Numbered from the stretch's first letter, positions 40,311 through 54,606 are shown. The stretch: DNA of 64,000 bases from Lingula anatina (GCF_001039355.2 NW_019775069.1:892027-956026); one strand, 5' to 3'. Numbers and translations: made by a program. Notes: generated by a model not told the origin, from the sequence alone.

Positions 40311-40317
40311 TATATAT
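40311..40317 (+). promoter_or_regulatory. Possible TATA box of the tetraspan gene
   Basis: TATATAT lies 285 bp upstream of the ATG at 40596, in locally GC-richer, CpG-containing sequence. If used, the 5' UTR would be about 255 nt within the first exon. Confidence 0.3.
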
Positions 40318-40595
40318 CATGTACAATGAAGTAAAAGCCTTTCTTCAGCCTTGCAGTACATGATGGACTCACGTTGGGAGCAATAATATGATGCTGCACG
40401 CTTGTGGCTGGCAGTCTGGCAAGAACTCCACCTGCACAATGATATGAATGCAGTGACATCAAGTAATTAGCTCGAGAGGTACAACTACAAGAGGAAAGAA
40501 CAGCAGAGAGATCGCGTGGCGAATCTGAACATTGCGTCTTTCATTTCCAGGAAAAAAAGTGACTAAGCTAACAGGTGTACGACAATCGGCTCACA

Positions 40596-43500
40596 ATGCC
40601 AGAGTTGGGACTTATAGTGCGTGTGTATAGGCTCTCGAATTTTTTCAAGTCTGCCTGCGTTATATTGGTGCTGAGTATGGTGATGTTTTTAGTTGGAATG
40701 TCAACGCCTTATTGGGTGACAATTGGACTGCAGAAGAGCAGCGGCCTTTGGCAACACTGTGGAAGCGACAGTGACTGCGAGATACTCCATAATCCACCAA
40801 GTAAGCATGATGTATTATATTTATCATTGTACATTATGTGAATGAATAACTTTATCCAAGAATGCAAGCAGCACGGTATTCATTCATTAGAGATATATAG
40901 ATACATTGGTCCTAAAGATTTCTTTTCTAAGAATATAGTGTTCAAGATCTGGGTTTCTACCTACTACAGTGAACAACATTCCGTTTTGTCTAGCTATTCT
41001 AGTTCTTGTGTTTACATGTACATCTTTTATTTTCCATCATAAAAAGAATAATAATCGAAAGTAAGCTGTCCAAAGCCTCCAATTTAACATTTTTTCGCTA
41101 TAAGTGTGAGGGTTCTCGTCTGTTACATGTAACATTATATCACCTCCCCCCAAATAAATGGAAAGAGAAGAAGAATCTCTTGCGCCCTATCAATTTGGTC
41201 ATCTCTGAAAACACATGTTGCTGTACATATGTTCACCTTCATCTTAACATGATTAAGTTATTGTTGCTATATTTGCTATAACAAATGCTAAGTAATTTTT
41301 CAAGGGAATCTCTGCCCCATCTAGGTAAAGCAACGTTTACCAGCCATATATCATTTCAGCCACCCAACCAAACATATTCTGTATAGCATATACGTTTAGT
41401 GCTCATTCAATTATTAATCCACTCGGTCTCATACACGATGCATATATCACAAACTTGGCTTATTAGGTGATTTCTGGTGTTCTATATAGCAGGCTGATGA
41501 GAATATTCCGCGGATGATTAGATAAAGACTTATTGCTCCAATAGAACATCATACGATGAGCCAATTAATAATGTACCTTGAAAGTAAAGATCGGGTTAGT
41601 TATCAGATTCCACCTTTTTTGCACATTTATCATTCTGTATTCTATTCATATCTAAGAGCCTGATCATATAAATTACCAGAGGAATGTCTGAACAAAAGTG
41701 AAGAACAAATTAACAGGTCTTAACATTCAGCAAAGTGCACTCAAGAGTGGGCGGTTTATTGGAATGGGTTTGGGGGGAGGGGGGTTGGAAGAAGGGGGTT
41801 AGGACAGAAAAGACAGTCATGGTGTTTACCGGTGGTTAAATGCACTATTTTCAGTGGTGGATTGACATCCAGATGACGGTGCTTATCTTTTGATAAAACT
41901 ATACGCTAGGGGTAGATATTAAATTCTTTGCCAACATCTGAGTAATACGGATGGAAGGTTTTCTAACTTCAGAAACCGTAATTCATTGACGACTGAATGC
42001 AAAGGAACTACCTCTATCAATGCTTGACATCAATTTTTTTACTGTTTTTCTTTATTTCAGAACCGTTGCATGCCTGTCAGGCATTAGAAATAATATCCCT
42101 ATTGATGTACATGGGCTTGATTATATTAGCTCTCCTGTATATGCTCCACTCCGCCTTTGAGAAGTCTACGGTGATATTAGCGACCATAGTATTAAGCTTC
42201 ACTTCAGGTAACTATGAATTTTATACCTTAGATTAAAAAAATCATTAGTACATGTACTGCAGAAATCGGTAAATCTCAGTGTATATGTTACATATTATGT
42301 ATATTCCTCGCACACTCAGGCACGCGCGCTATGGCACACAAACACGTGAGCGCTCAAAGTAGGTACAAAAAAATACCTGTATCGATGCAAGTGACCCTGA
42401 GTCTCATAATTATTTGAAACTATCCTTCACTATCAGCATGTCTCTGTGGTTACTGATAGTGAAGGTTGGTTTCCAGTAATCTCTGAAACTCAGTTTGATA
42501 CGCATGCACGCATATACAGCCACAGTGCCCTCCAGGTATATTGTATCATGGTTGCTAAAAGCTCCGCATTGTTTGAGAGTTTGACAAACGACCAAAAGTG
42601 ATGTGGTCAAATGCTTCAAGAAAGCCGCACAAATAAAGAGAGTCGAAGAAAATAAACCAGAACATTACTTTTCAATCAGCTCTTAGAGTATTACCCTGTC
42701 AATTTACACGGCGTAAATCAATTACTGGGCTCTAAGTACAAGCAAAGAGATCTTTCTCATTCTCACAGGTATATCATACCATCGGTTAAAAAATCATTTT
42801 GAGCTGCTGCAGGAGTTTGCCGATAGAATGCTTTTAATGAACAATTAGAATATACTTTGTTTATTGATTGAGAGAAAATTGTATGATAAGATTTGTATAG
42901 AAATATTTTGGCGGTGTTTCTATAAAGATAAGAAGTTTCTGCAAGTGTTTCTATAAGCCAATAGATGATATGAAGTGCGCCAAAACAGGATTACGGAGAG
43001 GAAAAAGGTTGGAAATAACTTAAAAGTAAAATATGCAATACTAGGATGCCTAATATAGGCCATAGCTGTTGGCACTGAATCCCATAGTTAGAATGACCAT
43101 TCTATTCGACAAACTATGTACGCTTTACAGATGTTGCCGAAAAAAATTGGAAAAAATTGTTCTCTGATGATTAGATATCTGTTACAAAACATGGCTTCCT
43201 CCCCCCCCCCCCCCTTCCCGACCGAAAATTGCTTACATTATACATACAATTGTTACATATACGCCATTAGATAAGGAAGGAACTCTACCTATTATCCGAG
43301 CCATTTTCCAAACTAATGCAATTTCCGCTCGTGATATTGTCCGGTGGAGATGATTTATCCATTATTTGCTGTCTTAAATATTCCTTTTATCCTTTCAAAT
43401 AACCAATGCTAATGTGTCAAAGGCCTGGTGCAAGTTTTTAAGTAATGTTATTACCGACTGAGCATGAAATAGCATATTTACCGGAGCTGAAATCTATGCT

Positions 43501-46500
43501 TGTAGCCATTACATTGCCTTAAGCTAATAAAAAATAAGTGGTCTCAAAAGAGATCAGTAGAGTTAAGCATGGCAAATAATTGAAATTAGTTAAATACCGC
43601 AGGGAAAAAATTGAAGAGTCGTGTTTATTGTCTGCAATCTCGTGAGCTATTTTTTTAATCAACAAAAGGTCCTTTCTTTATTGTCATGCATTTAAATAAA
43701 TAAATAAATTAATTAATTAAAATGGTAACGTTAGCTATAAGAAAGTATTATTAGATATAAGCTGATTATAGTCAATTTTCACACATTGTGACAAATAATT
43801 AGAAAAGTGCAGATTTTTGCAAGAGTATTAATAGGAAATAGTTCAGCACGGTTGATCCGGAGGAGGCGAGAAGTTTTGTCAGATAGGAAATTGCATGGAC
43901 CTACTGCAGCCATTTAAACTTTATACATGTATATGATGTATATTGGAACAGGCTGAATTATAGTACTGTACATTCCACCTATAAATAAGTACCTGGGGGA
44001 GGGCTACTGAAATGTGAATATGACATGTTGAATTTATGCTACTGAAATGTGTGAAATTTGCTGTTATAACCATTTTCGTATAGATGAAAACGCGTGCTTC
44101 GTCCAATCCAAACTGACCTCATTAATTTAGTAAGAACATATTAAAAGGCAGTGTGGAATAAAAGTAGAAGGTTAGATCATTTAACCCCCAAGAAACAACT
44201 GTAGTCAGTTTTGATAGGTAGGATATCTATTTAAACTGCAGCCACAGTGATCGTGGGGCATGTTTTAGTAGATAAATCCTGCATTTTCTGGTATTTTTTA
44301 AACAGAACTCTAGGCTAAGTTGTTTAATTTTTGCGTCTTGCTTGGGCCAATGGCTAAATAAGTTATTGGTTTGTTTTATATGTTGTTGATGTTTGAGTGG
44401 AGCTGGGGTTTTTTTTCACGTTTTTCTCCTTCAACGATTTGTAGTGTAAAGCTGCTCAGAACACACCATACTGCAAATAATTTAAAGATGTAATCATTAC
44501 CTATTGATAATTTACACCTGCATCATCTCTAACATTGACTTTCAGATACGTCTTTTATTGGCACAAATGCACTTTAGAATGATGAATCTTTGATGTACGT
44601 AAGCTCTCTCTCAAAAAGCTTTTAGCACGTTTTAGTTTGTTTAATTTCATCATACTATCCCTCTCGTTTGTTTTGTAGGATTTAGTGAAACGTTTAACAT
44701 TACAGAAGCACCGGTGCGTGAGTTCTATCTCCTTTTGATACATTTGGTGTCTGTCGGTAAAAAGAGTGGTAAACTTTAAAAGTTTAACTTTAAAAGTCAA
44801 AAACACTTCCCACTTTAGATACTGCCCACATCGTTTTGCGGTCCCCGATTTTTTTCACCCTGAGCATGGAAGCATTCAGACTATATGCTTCCATGCCCTG
44901 AGCTTCACAGATAACTTGAAACTTACCTCTACACTACATCATACCCTTGAAACGGCAAGGGTATGATATAGTGTAGAGATAGGTTTCAAGTTAGGCCTAT
45001 CTCTGAGGCTCGGGTGATATAAGTCTAAATGATTCGAAATGACTACAACATAAAGTAAGGATAAGATTTCATATCACTCAAGTGTTTCGTTATCGTCTTT
45101 GACAAGATTTGACCTCAGTGCTCGGCAATATTGAATTTTCTTCTTTGTCAATGAAAAAAGAAGTGGAAGTTGTTTTATCTTTATATATACATTGCCCATG
45201 TTCTGTTTTATATCATATTCTAATGTTGCATGTTCATGTTCAAATTAGAGAAATTATATACGGTACATTCTTTTCTTCTCTCACATTTTCGATCTTTGTC
45301 CGTTGCACTAGTGAGTCTTCAACTTCAAATCCTTTTAAAATACTGCGTACAAACCTGCTTGTAAAACCCCATTTTTTAATAAATTTTTATCAACCCGACT
45401 GAAGTCTGATTCATTTTTCGCCTGCCATACAGTACTGTTATCCCACATATCTTAAATCATTAAAACCTTGCTGGTGTGATTAAATATTACACTATTAACA
45501 CATGCGATAATTACAAAATACATAACTCACTGTATTTTGACATCTTAAGGATGTAGCAAAAGTCGTAACGAAAGTAGAGCACAGAACTAATTAGTTGCCT
45601 TAGTTGCCGTTTTTTTTTTAATCGTAAAGAGCTGCGGGCTGAGTATGTCTACATTACATGGCCTTAAATCCGTACGATTCCGTTCAATTTCGCACGGCCA
45701 CCGTCTACATCTGCTCAGACGCCGTACAAAAAGAGTATTACGGGCAGTACACGTGCACTGTACGGGCATCAAATGTAATCTAGGCTTTACTTCCTTATTT
45801 TCAGATTTGTCGATTGATTTCATGAGTGATCATGCCTTATTTTGTAACAGTGAAATCCATCGGCGGTGCTCAACGTGAATGTGTAGGTGTTTTGTTTGTG
45901 TGCGTATGCGTGTAGGTAGGTGCCATCATGTTTGTGTTTGAATAGATGTCTGACGAAGGTGCACGGTCATCTGATTGCAATAATTATTCTTTTTTCACGG
46001 GCAAGTATATTTATTTGTTACTGTCTGACCCAAAATGCCAGTTTTTTCCTAGAACCTGGTGATTACAAATGCAAACCATTAAGCAATCTCGTCAGAATAT
46101 GGTGTTAGATTTATCACTATGGCAGAAGTATCCACAGAAACAGTGTGAAAGCCAGCATCTTACTCATGATTTTCGCGATTTCATCGTTATTCACCATATT
46201 ACCATAACACATTTGTCAGAAGCTGAAACCTTTGCAAGGAATCCCTTATTCAAGAGAATTAGCATAAGATAAGACACATGTGGAATTCTGACTCTACAGA
46301 AAACTCAAAGGGATTGTGATAACCAAGTTATGAACAGATTTGTATTGTGCATTTTTGTATTCATATATGCCAATGAAACTTTGAATTTGAATAAGATGAA
46401 CGGAACATTACACATCATAATTGTTCGTAACAATTATAACGTATGTACGTAGTAACGTATATTTTGGCGGCCATTTTTGACTTGCATCATCATCATTACG

Positions 46501-49500
46501 ACTGGCATATGATGTAACTAACGCTTTGGTTTTATTGGCCTTTATTGACTTGCATCATTGTCGTTTGATCTTATTTATCAGCCCAACACACAAATAATAC
46601 ATGTATAATGCTGCAGCAATTTTGATTTGACGTGTGCAAACGCAACGTAATTCAAAGTTTAGATGACGATACTCGTAGTTGTTTTAACGAATTGTCATTG
46701 AGAAAAGTGCGATTCTGTTTATGCTTTCGGGAGTGAACTAAAAGCAAACATTATATCTGCATTTCAAACCAGCAGTCACGCCCGGCACCTGTGTTTTTTT
46801 ATATCCTTTAGAGCCAATAATTAGTGTACAGTATACTAAAGGGGGTCCATTGAGGCGAAAATCGGAACAATTTGATCCTTTGTCAGGGAGAACATTCTTC
46901 ATAACTTAGGTTTACAGATCTGACGGAATTATCTCTCCCTGTGGCCTTCACATGCCTTCTGAACATGCAAATGAAATATCATAGCAAGTTGCAAATCCCA
47001 TTAAATATTTTACCGAAAATCCCCTTGGTTTAATACAAGTCCTCAAATGCCACGACAACTCGCTAAGATTTGCTTCTATTCTTAACTGATTCCTATCTCG
47101 CAGATTATAATTTGCGTAGGAAGAAAGAACAGTTTCTTTGACTGAAGTAACTATTATTTCAGTTTTACTATGAATCAATTAGCTCATGTCATTCTGACAT
47201 GCAAAATTGACACTTAATAAGCAATTTATATCGTGCCTCAATATTAGTGTTTCAAAGCCAAATCAAATTATTTTGATTAAACCTCTTCTCCGTATTCGAT
47301 ACCTAGACCTTCGAAGGGTTTTTATTCTGGCAATACGCCGCAGAGTAGACTGTAGACTGCAAAGCAGAAGTATAGACCTAACATTGTGCCAGTTAAAACC
47401 CTAATTATATACAGGAAGTTAAAACAGGAATGTACTTGCGTAACATACAACAAAATTGTAAATTTGTCTTGTCTATGCCTAGGTTTACATCCCTTCCAAA
47501 TCCAAAGTAAGCCAAGTTGCCTTTCAAAACCGGCACTAAGTTGGTCGAGTCGTCAAAAGACCTTGGAATATCGACCTTGATTAAACATGGTTAATCCAAT
47601 GTTGTCAAAAAAAGACTTAATTTAAATGGTGGTGTTCCAAATGGGAGTCGTCTGTATTTCATTTTTTTAAATTAAAATACAGCACCTAATGATGAACTTG
47701 TTTCTGCAGGGTCTATGTGTTTTGCTTGCAACAAATGCTGTGTAGGCCTACTCATTGTTTTTTTTTTTTTTTTTTTTTTTGCTGCTGCTCTGCATGGCAA
47801 CACACGCCTACTGGGGGACTCTTTTGACGTAGATATAATATAGATCTATAAAGGCACATTTAAGATCACGCGATTCGATTGATGGAATATTAGTCATAAG
47901 TACCACCAAGGCGTTAGCATGAACACCGCCAAGTAGCCATTTGATACGCTTAGACCGCATTCTCAACGAATTGAGCCAGACTTTACAAATCCTGAGAACT
48001 AAAAATGGCGGACGTACATGAAAGAAAAACAGCCTAATCTTTTAATAGTCTCTCCGCCTCTCACACGCCTCCCCACACGTCGTCCCTGCGGGGTACAGTA
48101 ATTAAATCTCGGCTCCGAACATGAATAATATCTCTGGTGATATTATCTCCGTAGATCGTCGATTCATTGCTGCTCTACGGGCCAATTCATTCCTTTTTCG
48201 TCTCTGTTTTGAAAGATAATAGAACTGAAGAGCTTTTTTCCTTCGATCGCCTTCAGCCGCCATGCTTTCTTCACCACGAGTTTAACTGATGAGCATGCGC
48301 ACTTAATATTTCTCAGGTAGCTTCCGCATGGCGAACGGAGCCGAGATTTAATTACTGTAATTACTTTATTACTTAATTACTTAATTACTGTACTTAATTA
48401 CTGTACTCATACATAAGTATTTATTAGCAGTGGTAAGAATTATTATCACAATTATTTTAGATGGTTTTGTCTTCTTATCCAATACAAACTCTTTACCAAT
48501 GCATAAAAACATAATCTTTATCATATTCCTTCAAACACCATTGTGCCATATGCATTAAGGCATAATTACAAATGCAGTTATTCTGTCCATAGGATTGTTT
48601 TTCTTTTACGTAATATTTAAACTAAGATAGATTGTCTGCTCATTTGTTGTCTTTCCCAACCATCAAATGATTAAGCCGCTTGGTTTCTTTCTTCTTCTTT
48701 TTTTTTTTTTTTTTTGTTTGTACGGTGATCTATCTAATCTTCCTGTTGCAGCTACGAAAATTTACATGACGGCAGCCTTCAACGAAAAACGACTTCATTA
48801 TACTGATCATCAAAAATATTGATGAACTTTGCAATGCAATCAATTACTCAGCTTCGGCAACCCTCCGCCGTTTCTGTGATATTAACTCGTGGCCTCATAC
48901 AGTATGCATTTTAATTTCCGTCTGTCCTTTTGCTGGTTGGTATTGTGTTTGCAGATTCGTTCTAGAGAGAGTGTGACTTCGTATTAGGGGCTGCAGCTGA
49001 CAAATGTCAGTGTTTACTGGCAATGTTTACAGAGGAATTTCTGAGTTTTTAATTAGTCAAGAAAAAGCTCTAAATTGATAATAATATTACCAATTTACAA
49101 ATTCAGACAGATGGAATGTTTTCAGTCGACAAATAAATTTGGACCGAAATACGATTTATGACTTCATAAAATCTTTTCTTCATCAGATCACAGTGTCACG
49201 CCTTTGCATATTTTGATGATATCATTATGGGTGTCTAGGGCTAGGGAAAAGTGATAGAAAAGGATGAAAAAACTTTTGATTTCCTTAAATCCCATTTCGA
49301 TCATGCTTTAAGCGAATTTAGTCTGCTCTGGCCAACTTAAAGCAAGGGATTCCACTTTGAAAGCAATTACACATGTCAGGAATGATTGACTATTCGGCTT
49401 GTAGCATATAATCTTGATAGAATTTTCATTTCCTTTGGGTTCTTTGAATCAATATAGATCAATAATGCAGTCATAATATACTCCAAGCCCCCTCTCAGCC

Positions 49501-52500
49501 CTGCGTTTAGTCTCTTATTAGATAATAAAAGGTTAGCATTAAGTGCTATAGTTATTTTCACGAAGTAATAATCTTGGTTTGAGACCATCACTGTCAAAGT
49601 GCGCCCCTTTTTTTTGACTTATGAAGCACCCTTTCATTAAAGTCTGTACATGATATGGTTCATAAACAGCACCCAACCATATGTGTCCGCAGGCTTGTTG
49701 GGAAGAATTGATAATAAAAACAATAAGTTCCGGATTTCGAGACAGGAGAATGAAAAATTACCAAGATTCTTAACACAAGGACGAGCAAGTGCACTTGACT
49801 ACACTTCCTACATTGCCTTGGCGCAAGGTGAAGATCATTTGATATAAGCTGATGTCATGTTTGGGAAACATTAAATGCGGTTTACTATATGAAAAAAAAA
49901 AAAAAAAAAAAAAAAAACGAGAGTGCCCATTTAGTGTGAAGTGTCATTATCTTGACCATAAATTTATTCTGTGGGTCATCCATTGGTTTACAGGCTGATT
50001 TGAAAATAGACAAAGAAGATCTGAATGAGTCGATATTCATTTGGAAATAAGCGGTTCCAAGGCGCTTTTTCGTTTGATAACGACAATTCCTGTATGATTT
50101 AGTTATACTGGGGAATCAATTGTACGCATCTTAATTGCTACATCAATCAGAAAACACAGCATTTAACAGCTTTTGTGTAATATCGTAATACAAGACGTAA
50201 GATAGCAATCTTCATCAAGGCAATTCTATTTTTCAGATCCCTTATATGGAGAGATATGACCACTGGGGATGGTAAAAAGCAATGATTAATTGTTGAAATC
50301 AAATTTGTTAGAATTGTTAGGATGATAAATGTTGGGGCACTTGAATCATTAAGTCATTTTGATGGATATAAAAAAGGGTAAGATTTTTAGTCAGACAGCC
50401 GGGGGCGAACGTCAGCACACCCTTTGCAGTTTCCCGCAAGAATCAGCCAACTTTCTCTCTCGCCGGACTCTCTCTCTTTCTCAACGCGAAACACAATAGA
50501 AAACGACCCTTGATTGCATTTGTGCAATGCGATCGCTGACTTCCTCACGTTCTAGACCCTGTTTTACATAATACTAAGAATGTAGTACCAATAATTCTTG
50601 ATATTAGTCAACTGGGAAGATCTTCATTTCAGGCGTGGGCACGATTCTTGGTCTGTCACGGGCAGTTCTACAAAGGCTCCATGCAACCTAGCAAAACTGT
50701 ACATAGTAAGAATAAACAGAATATTCATCTGACATGGGCGTTAATTGGCAAATGATTAAAATAATGGCATCCGTTCAAGAGGTTGCAGCGGCTTGGGGCC
50801 TTGAACAATAATAACTCACTGCCCAACGTAGAAGAAGAAAATCACCTGCAGGTGAACAAGTGCGCGCGTTCATTTTTATCCAGTGCCAGGAGGTGACGAT
50901 GACAGATTTTGTAGCGATATAAAAACACAGCACACATATGATAAAACAATCCGGGTGTTAATATATTTGTTAGATATATATTGTTGAAATCAGGGTGCGT
51001 CATAAGTAAAAAAAAAGTTATGTTTGGTTAAGGGGCCATTCAGAACAAGTTGATCCTCGGACCAACAGATTCACAAATATGGCCGACCCACTTGAAAGAT
51101 TGCAGTATAGACACTGAATAGACACTGAATAGATCCCCTGCAGCGATTATGCGGTAAGCTTTCAAGTGGGTCGACCATATTTGATCCGCAGATCTGTTAG
51201 TCCACGTATCAACTTTGGATGTGAAAGTGGTCTTAGCTGAAACATTTTGCTGGATTTCGGCTTTGCTCTAACAGCAAACCTTCCTGAAATTATATTTACT
51301 ATTTAAAAATGGGGTCAAGACGCCAGACTGCCCCTGTACTGATCTTTGAACGTATCAAACAAAAATGCCCCCTATATAAACTCATACAGACACTTTCAAA
51401 CGAAGGTGGGCTAAAGGTTTTCCCGTTTAACCTATTAATGTTGACAGGCATGCTGTTAACTGGCATCTGGTGTGTTCTCTCCCACGCTGTATAAAGAGGA
51501 GGCCCAAATCATCTCAATTTCTATTTCAAGTTTAAAGATCTTGAGTCATCTGTTATTTTCATTTTAATCTATCTCATGGTACATATGGTGTTTTTTTTTT
51601 AAATATAATTTTAGATTTTACAGTAGTTTCATCTCATCTTTTTGTAACAGTTTTCTCTATGTTATCATTATCGTTACTTCATCTTATTTACTTATTCATC
51701 TTGGCCCCATGTTAGTTTGATTAATACGTTCATATGGTACGTTGTTTATCCTGGCTACGGCTGGGGAAAAGTATTTTTGCTCCTCATACATTTGAATGCC
51801 AGTACACGCGTCTATGTCACTTTCACGTCGTGATTAGAATTAGGGATATCAAAAGTAATACATAACATAAGTAGCTTCTGTTATATTGTGGGATAAAATA
51901 ATTTTCTTTAAAGCATTATTGTAACATAAGATTTTTTCATTTAGATATTACTCATGCACATGCGCAAAACTGGAATTTTTGACATGATATTAATTATTGA
52001 TATTAACACCATATTAACACCACTGAAGTAATTAACAGTGATGAAATGCTTTTGGAGAAGGAAAAATGAAAAGGAAATATGCACATTGTGAATCAGATAT
52101 GTTCTAAGCACGTATTTCGATGTGAGTTTTGCCATACATAGATTTTTATTTTACACCCACATATCTGAAGGCTAAAGGTAAAAAAAACAGTACTTTGATG
52201 TTTTGAAAAAAAGAGTTAAGAAATAGATTCGTGTGTGTGTGTTTTATAGAAGAGAATCAAGGAATGCAAGGGGTGCATTCATCATGATTGCGGTAGTGGT
52301 GATGTAGCGCAACTGGTTGAATGCGGCGTGACCCTTCTTAAACCACGGTCAGCGAGTTGCAACGAAGTTTGCCTTTAGCAGCTGAACATTGACTATGCAT
52401 AGAATACCAGTATACTCGTCACGCCATTCAGCTTTACTTTCTTTATTTTAGAAACAATAAATTACTTGACTAGTGGTTTTTGCCAAAACCAGGACTGTGT

Positions 52501-53748
52501 CTGAAAAATGGAATCCTGATTATGACGGCAATCTACTAGCTGGATTCAGGATTTTATTTGGAGGAAGGGTGGGGGGAGAATCATTCATTGCATAGGCATT
52601 ATGCCTCAGATATATTTTAGTCAGCTTGCGTACTTTTGCTCCGTGACCGCCCTCAGTTCAGTAAAAGTCTTGACACTTATTGAACTCTATTTGTACAAAT
52701 ATCAACGCTCCACTTTTTTCAATATTGTTAAATTATTGAAAATATAAAACCAGTTAAGATGTACTATACTGGAATTATGAAAGCTGACGCTAGTACATGT
52801 AAGTGTGAGCTCACCCAACTCAACTTACATCGGCGTTAAATCGTCGGACTTAAATCGCCACCCTATGTAACTTATTTCAGTGTGAGTTATTATCATTATT
52901 TTTTTTTTAGAAATGAGCTCTGTGCTATATCTTGGGAAAAGCACCTTCCCCATCCTTCCGTAGAATAATTCGCATCAGTGAAATGCTTTAAAACTATAAC
53001 ATCATCTACAGAATAATGAGATTATCAACTTGCATAGTCTTTGAGTGAAAGTTTTAGCATAATTGTTACAGATCGATGTGGTATTGATACAATTTGAAAA
53101 CTTCTTGGCCGCTGTGAACCCCCTAAGGATGTGATTTGTTAACCCGCAGACGATTGCTTTGATCAGGTTGGCACGATCAGAGCGCCTTGTCATGAGATTC
53201 TGCACTCCTGATTTATGAACCGTAAATGCATCCACTAAAACCCCTAAATATTAGTTTTTCAAAGCTTTAGTTGGGTCTACACAAAAAGGGTCTATTGTTC
53301 TGGTGACCTTTTTGTATTCAGACGGACAATTTTCCAATTTAGAGTCGCTATATATTGTTAGGGCAACATTTACATTTTACCAAATCTCGTATAATTTCAT
53401 TTCAAATCTTACCACACATTTCCGTGACAGGATATGTATATGTGTTATATATTTATATATGCTTTTCCACTGAAAAGCATTTGTTCGTAATTGTTTTCAT
53501 CATTTATCTATTCATTTCTATTTTATTAATTTATAAACTTATACAACATATTATTTTTTACTACAATAATGTATTGCTTTTCAGCATTCACCATGCTAGT
53601 TGGAGTAATAATCTACGGAACAAAAGTGAAAGAAGATCTGGCAGGAACCGGTGTGGCCTGGTCTTTGTGGCTGGTGGTGATATCCGCCTTGATGAATATT
53701 GCCGTAGGAACATTATTCGTTCTGCACAAAAAGGCACGGACCTGCTAG
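40596..53748 (+). CDS. PMP22/claudin-like four-pass membrane protein
   Basis: The exons are 40596-40800, 42061-42207 and 53585-53748 (TAG). Phases agree and give 171 aa. TM1 spans about residues 17-38 (ACVILVLSMVMFLVG). The first extracellular loop carries W40...GLW52-x2-C55...C61, the signature of the PMP22/claudin superfamily. TM2 is about 76-97 (IISLLMYMGLIILALL), TM3 about 103-128, and TM4 about 142-164 (WSLWLVVISALMNIAVG), ending in HKKARTC. Relatives seal or organise cell junctions or act as membrane adaptors; the precise subfamily is not clear. The protein is short compared with claudins and lacks an obvious PDZ-binding C-terminus. The second intron is 11.4 kb. No ATG precedes 40596 in frame within this exon. 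Confidence 0.85.
44865..45014. repeat. Two consecutive palindromes (hairpin-forming)
   Basis: The first is CATGGAAGCAT (44865-44875) with its exact inverse ending at 44895. It is flanked by a repeated CCCTGAG. The second, 44896-45014, has arms of about 55 bp that pair with a few mismatches (ACTTGAAACTTACCTCTACA against its inverse) around a 6-nt loop. It has no coding potential. Possible origins are a small fold-back transposon, a template-switch product or, less likely, a hairpin RNA. Confidence 0.8.
48096..48357. mobile_element. Mariner-like MITE with TA target duplication
   Basis: The termini CAGTAATTAAATCTCGG...CCGAGATTTAATTACTG are perfect inverted repeats of about 22 bp flanked by TA on both sides, as expected for Tc1/mariner-type insertions. 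The 262-bp interior is non-coding. Flanking TTAATTAC tandem units on the right look like secondary expansion of the element end. Confidence 0.85.
51047..51215. mobile_element. Fold-back element with about 60-bp inverted arms
   Basis: Arms AAGTTGATCC...ATATGGCCGACCCACTTGAAAG and the inverse of GTCGACCATATTTGATCC...GTATCAACTT pair over roughly 50-60 bp with indels. The centre contains a tandem 12-bp repeat (TAGACACTGAA twice) and AT-rich sequence. It is non-coding and probably a small non-autonomous transposon; no clear target duplication was seen. Confidence 0.7.
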
Positions 53749-54090
53749 CAAATGTCTTCTATTGAAGATGAAAACTGCGATGAACTCCCACATCAGAAAG
53801 GATTTGATCGGTGAATCGATTTGGATTTTATTTGTAACTATGTTTACGCCCTGCACTTAATCCTTGCAGTAGGAAGAGGGTTTTTGATATCAAAGAATTA
53901 CGATATATCGAACTCGAAAAATGTAATGAAAGAGGATAAAGCATTTGTTGAACTGGAACAAGAACAGGAAAAAGCAGAAAGGCATCACTGAATTGGTTGT
54001 ATTATAACTTCAGGATGGCTAATTGGCAGATATCTGATCGCATGAAAGGCGAATATACTAAATATATTTGAACCTTTCGAGGATAAAAAG

Positions 54091-54096
54091 AATAAA
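54091..54096 (+). promoter_or_regulatory. Candidate polyadenylation signal of tetraspan gene
   Basis: The first AATAAA downstream of the TAG stop, 343 nt away. Confidence 0.45.
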
Positions 54097-54602
54097 TGAA
54101 AAGCGGGAGGCTAGTTGCAATTACAGACCAATCAATTTCCTGAAATGTCATTACGACGGCCTAAAGTGTTGAATGTAAGGAAGATATAGACAGTACGAAA
54201 ATTGATGGTGCATGTATATATAAATTAGTCCCGTGTCTACTTGAAGAAACTGAAATCTCGGTCTGCTGTATGCTTGTTTAAATTTCAATTGTATTTCGGA
54301 TGGTACATTCAGCGTCATGATTTATTAATAACGTGCTTCCAGTCAGGCAATTCATCATTGATCAAAAACCATCAGGTTTATCTAGTGTTTTGATCGATAG
54401 TCCTACTGATTAGATTTTACAGAAACAAAGAACTTCGACATACATGCAGGCCTACTACGCTTGTACATGGATTCTTTTACCCTTTTCTAACAACGAACTA
54501 TATTGTGAAATTATAAAGAGCAATGACGTTGATATCTACGACGGGAGATACTCTTTTTTAGTTTAACACAAAAGTTGTTTAATATGTTTATAGCATTTAT
54601 AT

Positions 54603-54606
<4 letters not shown>

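Larger units (their letters stand above)
42208..53584 (+). other. Large intron of the tetraspan gene
   Basis: 11.4 kb without any supported gene on either strand. It holds a 13-bp-arm hairpin (CCTTCACTATCAG, 42422-42466), polyC at 43201-43214, consecutive palindromes (44865-45014), a T24 run near 47757, a mariner-like MITE (48096-48357), a TTAATTAC tandem tract (48358-48412), an A28 run near 49890 and a fold-back (51047-51215). Confidence 0.6.

Noticed and set aside
40115-40363. Plus-strand 82-codon open frame upstream of the tetraspan gene
   Set aside because: It has an ATG but no recognisable domain and overlaps the probable promoter/5' UTR; likely chance in GC-richer DNA.
45587-45878. Overlapping open frames on both strands near 45.7 kb
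   Set aside because: Low complexity Arg/Cys-rich translations with no domain; probably chance.
48286-48310. CTGATGA inside the mariner-like MITE as a hammerhead
   Set aside because: No GAAA follows after a pairing stem.
52296-52375. tRNA/SINE-like sequence (TAGCGCAACTGG fits an A box)
   Set aside because: No acceptable B box (GGTTCGANTCC) at the right distance and no acceptor stem pairing.
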